Source: Clostridia bacterium
GTDB taxonomy: Bacteria; Bacillota_A; Clostridia; Oscillospirales; CAG-272
DNA: 25,321 nucleotides
NCBI GenBank assembly: GCA_017445115.1
Contig: JAFSUU010000004.1
Location: 1 to 25,321 of the forward strand
Direction: 5' to 3'
Positions 23,201 to 25,321 of the stretch are shown here, piece after piece (position 1 is the first letter of the stretch; every line of letters starts with the position of its first letter). Made by a program: the position numbers and the translations under genes. The notes beneath the pieces were generated by a model. The model worked only from the letters and a program-made list of their open reading frames with translations. It was not told where the DNA came from and did no database searches.

Positions 23201-24586
23201 GTCGAGAGCGCGATAAACTATTACCACATCTCGCAGAAGATACCGTACGTCAAGGGCGCCAACCACACGACGTATTATAACACGAGGTCCGACTGGAAGA
23301 CAGGGCTTCGCGAGCTCGTGATGAAGGCTGAAGAGGGCGAGCCCATGCTGTTCTGCTACGGCTTCGGTTCCTCGGCGCACGCTATCGTAATCAAGGGTTA
23401 CAGAGAGGGCTCGGACGGGAGCCACGAGGTCATCGCGTACGATAACAGACGCCCGGCGAAGGATACGGTCGTAAAGATCGACAAAAACTTCAACACCTGC
23501 GTCGTCAACGGCACCGAGGATTGCAAATACATAGAATTCACGGTCGATATGAGCTGTTTCAATTACATCGATATAGACGGACCGGATAACGATTACGATA
23601 ATTTCACTTACAATACCAACCCGAACGGCGCTTCGAGCGAGGACAACGCGGAGATCACTATCAAAGCGATAGGAAAGGTGACTGTGAAGAATGCGGAAGG
23701 CGAGACGCTGATATTTGAGGACGGAAATTATTACGGCACGATGACGGTCGAGGACTCTTTCTTCTGCGTTGAAGGCGACGATGAGGAGCAGAACGACAAC
23801 TACACGTTTACGTATACTGTCCCGAACAGCGCTTCATTCACGTTCACGCCGGAGAACAGCGCGCTTTACGTCTCTGTTCTCAGCTCCGACATTTACGCAT
23901 CGTCAGACACAGACGGAGCGTCGACGGTATTCATTTCAAAAGACACCGTGAAGGCGCTCGGCGATTCGTTCAAATATACGCTGTCTCTCTCGATAAACGA
24001 CGAGGTGTGCGACATGGTCTCGATCGCGGGCAATACCATGACCGCGGTCGAACTGAAAAACAAAGACGGCGTGATAAAGGCGGAAGGCGTGGATACGGCG
24101 ACGGGTGAGGTCAAAGTTTACAGTAATACCGTGAACGTTGAGACCTACTCATATCTGCCCGGATACACTTCATTCGTCATCGAGGAAAAGTCGTCGCTCG
24201 CGGGTGACGTCCGTATCATGGGCCAGTCGTCCGGAGGCGGCGCTTACGACGTCGATATCGGACGCCGCACGTCGGATTGCGCTCACGTCTGGGATATAAA
24301 CGTCACGGCAGAACCGACGTACACCTCGGACGGTGAAGCGATCTATACCTGTCTTAAGTGCGGAGAAACAAAGACGGTCGTCCTTCCGAGGATCATATCG
24401 GATATTAAAGGCGACGTTGACGGCGACGGACAGCTCGGTGTGAAAGATCTTCTCATGCTCAGGAAAACCGTTGCCGGCTTGATCAGTCTTGACGCGGCAG
24501 CGTCAGAGAGAGCTGACGTCAAAGGCGACGGCAGAGTGAATCTGAAAGACGTTCTCGCCCTTCGCCGCGCTCTTGCGGGATCGTAA
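20216..24586 (+). CDS. Secreted BspA-like LRR protein with cysteine-peptidase domain and C-terminal dockerin
   Basis: 1456 residues from ATG 20216 (AAGGG at 20204-20208, 7 nt upstream); the upstream ATG 20174 lies only 5 bp past the -10 and is unlikely. Signal peptide at about 1-26 (ending VFAA). Residues ~28-900 consist of four modules, each opening with a CG..W.F...LTI.G.GDM..Y...PWY motif and followed by LRR_5 repeats (IPDSVTYIGSNAFYYC type). Residues ~915-1120 look like a papain-like peptidase: Cys957 in KGSCYGMAVVTLL, His1055 in SAHAIVIKGY and Asp1076/Asn1077 in AYDNRRP. A beta-rich region follows to ~1340. One Cys-x2-Cys repeat precedes the type I dockerin (about 1397-1456), whose first calcium loop DVDGDGQLGVKD is intact and whose second, DVKGDGRVNLKD, has Lys at a usual Asp/Asn position. 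A cohesin partner would anchor it to a complex or cell surface. Confidence 0.9.
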   Translation: MKKLISIVLCAVMFLSVVSAAVPVFAATASGTCGDDLAWSFDASAGKLTVTGSGDMTQYSSASLIPWYQYRQQIKAVSLTSDVTYVMSSAFSMCSSLTYNEYGKGKYIGNDDNPYVMLTGLSDNGGSTAYEIHEDTKIIADWVFGDSRVKDLEIPSGVVWIGEGAFANTRLANVTVPAGLKKLSNTAFSNCTKLTTLVLPEGLEEIGRRAFYKCSGLTTLILSSSVTSIGDSAFFGCSSLTDIYYGGSEDDWNAIDIASDMREFFSGVSLHFNSVCGAELIWSLSDGVLSINGRGAMANYDLAANYAPWYDLRDRITTLTVSSDATSIGDGAFYGLENLTEVFIPAGVSSIGKNAFSGCSSLTAVDYSGTSDEWNSIDICEGNDELLSAERVSADAGTCGEQIAWIFYFDSGKLDIIGLGDMTEYASVYDIPWFDYRDRVKTLNITDGVTSIPDNAFSGFVNLEDVSVPNSIERLGTSAISGGSKTNYATYGNLKYLGNASDPYLILIGVTGETKASYTINDGTKFILNSVFGDCTRFNNITIPDGVVSIGNGIFANCPKLTSVNIPASVTSLGSNLFPSCTALASVTVDPDNPVYRSDGNCIIERATGTIISGCSASVIPDDGTIFAIGDSAFTNSQKLPSVTIPDSVTYIGSNAFYYCRSLTEIVIPDSVRTIGDGAFARCEGITSITIPESITGISQKLFEACTSLESVVLPVSVKSVGPSAFGSCTAFKNVLYAGTEEQFEKIAVDNKSGNNFDFLNATVIYNYSGFGPGETVVWKFGGGILTIMGVGEMTDYETPEDAPWYDKTDSITYVEIQSGITSVSANAFAGAENLVTVRIPATLESIGENAFADCPSIERVYTGAYDAENVTVAGGNSALYSAAWYYATDEYYIDTSEIMPFANSKNNFGTAYNVSDVDFTHLCEYVRMIYKDDENKASGVINGLQSLRESEWKGSCYGMAVVTLLDRALMIAFNENFSDASTMSEVDVPNGNAAVESAINYYHISQKIPYVKGANHTTYYNTRSDWKTGLRELVMKAEEGEPMLFCYGFGSSAHAIVIKGYREGSDGSHEVIAYDNRRPAKDTVVKIDKNFNTCVVNGTEDCKYIEFTVDMSCFNYIDIDGPDNDYDNFTYNTNPNGASSEDNAEITIKAIGKVTVKNAEGETLIFEDGNYYGTMTVEDSFFCVEGDDEEQNDNYTFTYTVPNSASFTFTPENSALYVSVLSSDIYASSDTDGASTVFISKDTVKALGDSFKYTLSLSINDEVCDMVSIAGNTMTAVELKNKDGVIKAEGVDTATGEVKVYSNTVNVETYSYLPGYTSFVIEEKSSLAGDVRIMGQSSGGGAYDVDIGRRTSDCAHVWDINVTAEPTYTSDGEAIYTCLKCGETKTVVLPRIISDIKGDVDGDGQLGVKDLLMLRKTVAGLISLDAAASERADVKGDGRVNLKDVLALRRALAGS

Positions 24587-24609
24587 GCCTTAATTTTAAT
24601 AAGAGAATA

Positions 24610-24637
24610 ACGGGTTCGTGATCGAGCCCGTTTTTTT
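24610..24637 (+). terminator. Intrinsic terminator after the dockerin gene
   Basis: ACGGGTTCG pairs with CGAGCCCGT (one G-U) around TGAT, then a run of seven T. Confidence 0.9.
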
Positions 24638-24804
24638 CGTGCACGGAAATGCTGTTTTCGACCTCATCCGAGCGGATAAATCCGCCGCTTGGTACGGGTC
24701 TTGTTTTTCAGTTTGCAAACAGCCCTTAATCCTCCGCGAATCAGCGAATTATTAGAATTTTTAATGTGAAATTTGGTAAATATATATAATTTATTAAAAA
24801 ACTA
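24638..24804. other. Intergenic region without a supported gene
   Basis: About 170 bp. The first half is mixed sequence (ATCCGAGCGGATAAATCCGCC contains a small CGAGCGGAT/ATCCGCC inverted piece near 24668-24683); the second half is very AT-rich and leads into the promoter at 24805. No open frame is credible. Confidence 0.35.
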
Positions 24805-24833
24805 TTGCTTTTTGCGCAATTATATGATAGAAT
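24805..24833 (+). promoter_or_regulatory. Probable sigma-A promoter for the terminal surface-protein fragment
   Basis: TTGCTT (24805-24810), 17-bp spacer, TAGAAT (24828-24833) preceded by TGA; predicts a ~90-nt leader. Confidence 0.6.
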
Positions 24834-24932
24834 TATGAATAATATAATAAGCCTATTTACAATTCGTTAAATAATTCTAATCGCAAACTAAATTCCTATC
24901 AATAAAAGAATCGGACAACCGGAGGAAAAACA

Positions 24933-25184
24933 ATGAGACAGGAAACCAAAACCAGAATCGAAGGGTACAAGAGCTATTTGCCCAAGGTCGCGTCGAAGAT
25001 CACTTCGGCGGCGGTAATGTTTTTACTGGCAATAGTTCTGATGGTCTCGACGACATTTGCGTGGATCACGCTTTCGTCAAACCCCGAGGCCGCTAAGATC
25101 GACACGACGATCGCGGCAAACGGTTCGCTTGAGATCGCGCTTCAGCACGGTAACGAAGACGAATATCCCACTTCGGGCAGATGA
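24933..25184 (+). CDS. Truncated SipW-type surface-protein N terminus
   Basis: 83 residues, GGAGG at 24921-24925 (7 nt from the ATG). The protein has a basic start, a membrane or signal segment (about residues 24-43, ending STTFAWITLSSNPEAAKI) and the opening of a beta-rich domain (ANGSLEIAL). This start is typical of much larger SipW-dependent or camelysin-like Clostridia surface proteins, which run to several hundred residues. Here the frame stops at TGA 25182-25184, immediately before a perfect 9-bp hairpin and noncoding sequence, so the gene appears to be cut at about residue 80. The 3' part may have been deleted or lie elsewhere; no simple one-base frameshift restores a long protein in the visible sequence. 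Its promoter and ribosome binding site are intact. Confidence 0.65.
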   Translation: MRQETKTRIEGYKSYLPKVASKITSAAVMFLLAIVLMVSTTFAWITLSSNPEAAKIDTTIAANGSLEIALQHGNEDEYPTSGR

Positions 25185-25185
25185 T

Positions 25186-25206
25186 ATCCGACGCGATGCG
25201 TCGGAT
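25186..25206. repeat. Short perfect inverted repeat
   Basis: ATCCGACGC (25186-25194), loop GAT, GCGTCGGAT (25198-25206). It begins 2 bp after the stop of the truncated gene and has no T-run, so it is not a typical terminator. Confidence 0.7.
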
Positions 25207-25259
25207 GAGGAATATCGTAAACAAAGAGAATATAGTTTCCCTTAAGTTTTTAATAGGGG

Positions 25260-25295
25260 TGCGGGGGATGCTTTTTTCAAAAAGCATCCCCCGCA
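25260..25295. terminator. 17-bp palindromic terminator-like hairpin
   Basis: TGCGGGGGATGCTTTTT (25260-25276) pairs with 25279-25295 around TC. Same GCGGGG design as 13868-13902 and 20070-20103. Confidence 0.7.
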
Positions 25296-25296
25296 T

Positions 25297-25321
25297 ATTC
25301 ATTCATTCATTCATTCATTCA
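25297..25321. repeat. (ATTC)n microsatellite at the window edge
   Basis: Six tandem ATTC units plus one base run to the last position. Such a tract is unusual at this density in bacteria and may mark an assembly edge or a slippage-prone site. Confidence 0.85.

Overview
The window looks like a chromosomal segment from an uncultured anaerobic Clostridia bacterium of the gut or rumen type (Oscillospiraceae/Ruminococcaceae-like). The basis is the Gram-positive signal peptides and ribosome binding sites, a type I dockerin, BspA-type leucine-rich repeats, Cys-rich surface repeats, a GH43 glycosidase and a LarC protein. The genus cannot be named from sequence alone. No rRNA, tRNA or CRISPR array was seen. 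Most promoters are sigma-A type with exactly 17 bp between the boxes and a TGa just before the -10 (TGATATAAT).

Region 1-2950 is accessory and visibly AT-rich in its genes. It holds the C-terminal remnant of a serine recombinase with an apparent internal deletion, an AbiH-family abortive-infection gene, a lone four-helix-bundle (23S rRNA intervening-sequence/Avd-like) gene preceded by an elaborate array of small hairpins joined by identical GTGATGT/ACATCAC linkers, an unassigned GC-rich stretch, and a conserved small protein of unknown function.

Region 2968-6165 holds single-gene units: a cytoplasmic GH43 glycosidase on the minus strand, a divergently transcribed SAM methyltransferase, and an SGNH-hydrolase lipoprotein. 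Region 6206-9466 is a tight three-gene operon of MoxR AAA+ ATPase, DUF58 protein and a membrane protein with a DUF4129-like tail. It is followed by a membrane family 2 glycosyltransferase (9535-10845).

Region 10886-13902 holds a polysaccharide deacetylase, an FkbH-type HAD protein with an unusual N-terminal cysteine cluster, and a 54-residue small protein. This looks like a small surface-polymer or secondary-metabolite modification unit. Region 14156-16982 encodes a large exported surface protein with two related beta-rich domains, Cys-x2-Cys repeats and a degenerate cell-wall sorting tail.

Region 17011-20107 starts with a consensus promoter, a short terminated leader RNA with no convincing ORF, and two conserved-looking three-helix membrane proteins. 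A terminator separates these from larC (nickel insertion for the lactate racemase type NPN cofactor) and a translationally overlapping methyltransferase. Region 20141-24637 is a 1456-residue secreted protein combining BspA-like LRRs, a papain-like cysteine peptidase domain and a C-terminal dockerin. The window ends with a truncated SipW-type surface-protein gene, two hairpins and an (ATTC)n microsatellite.

The strongest candidates for something undescribed are the hairpin-linker array upstream of the four-helix-bundle gene (1546-1715) and the terminated leader RNA ahead of the paired membrane proteins and larC (17046-17155).
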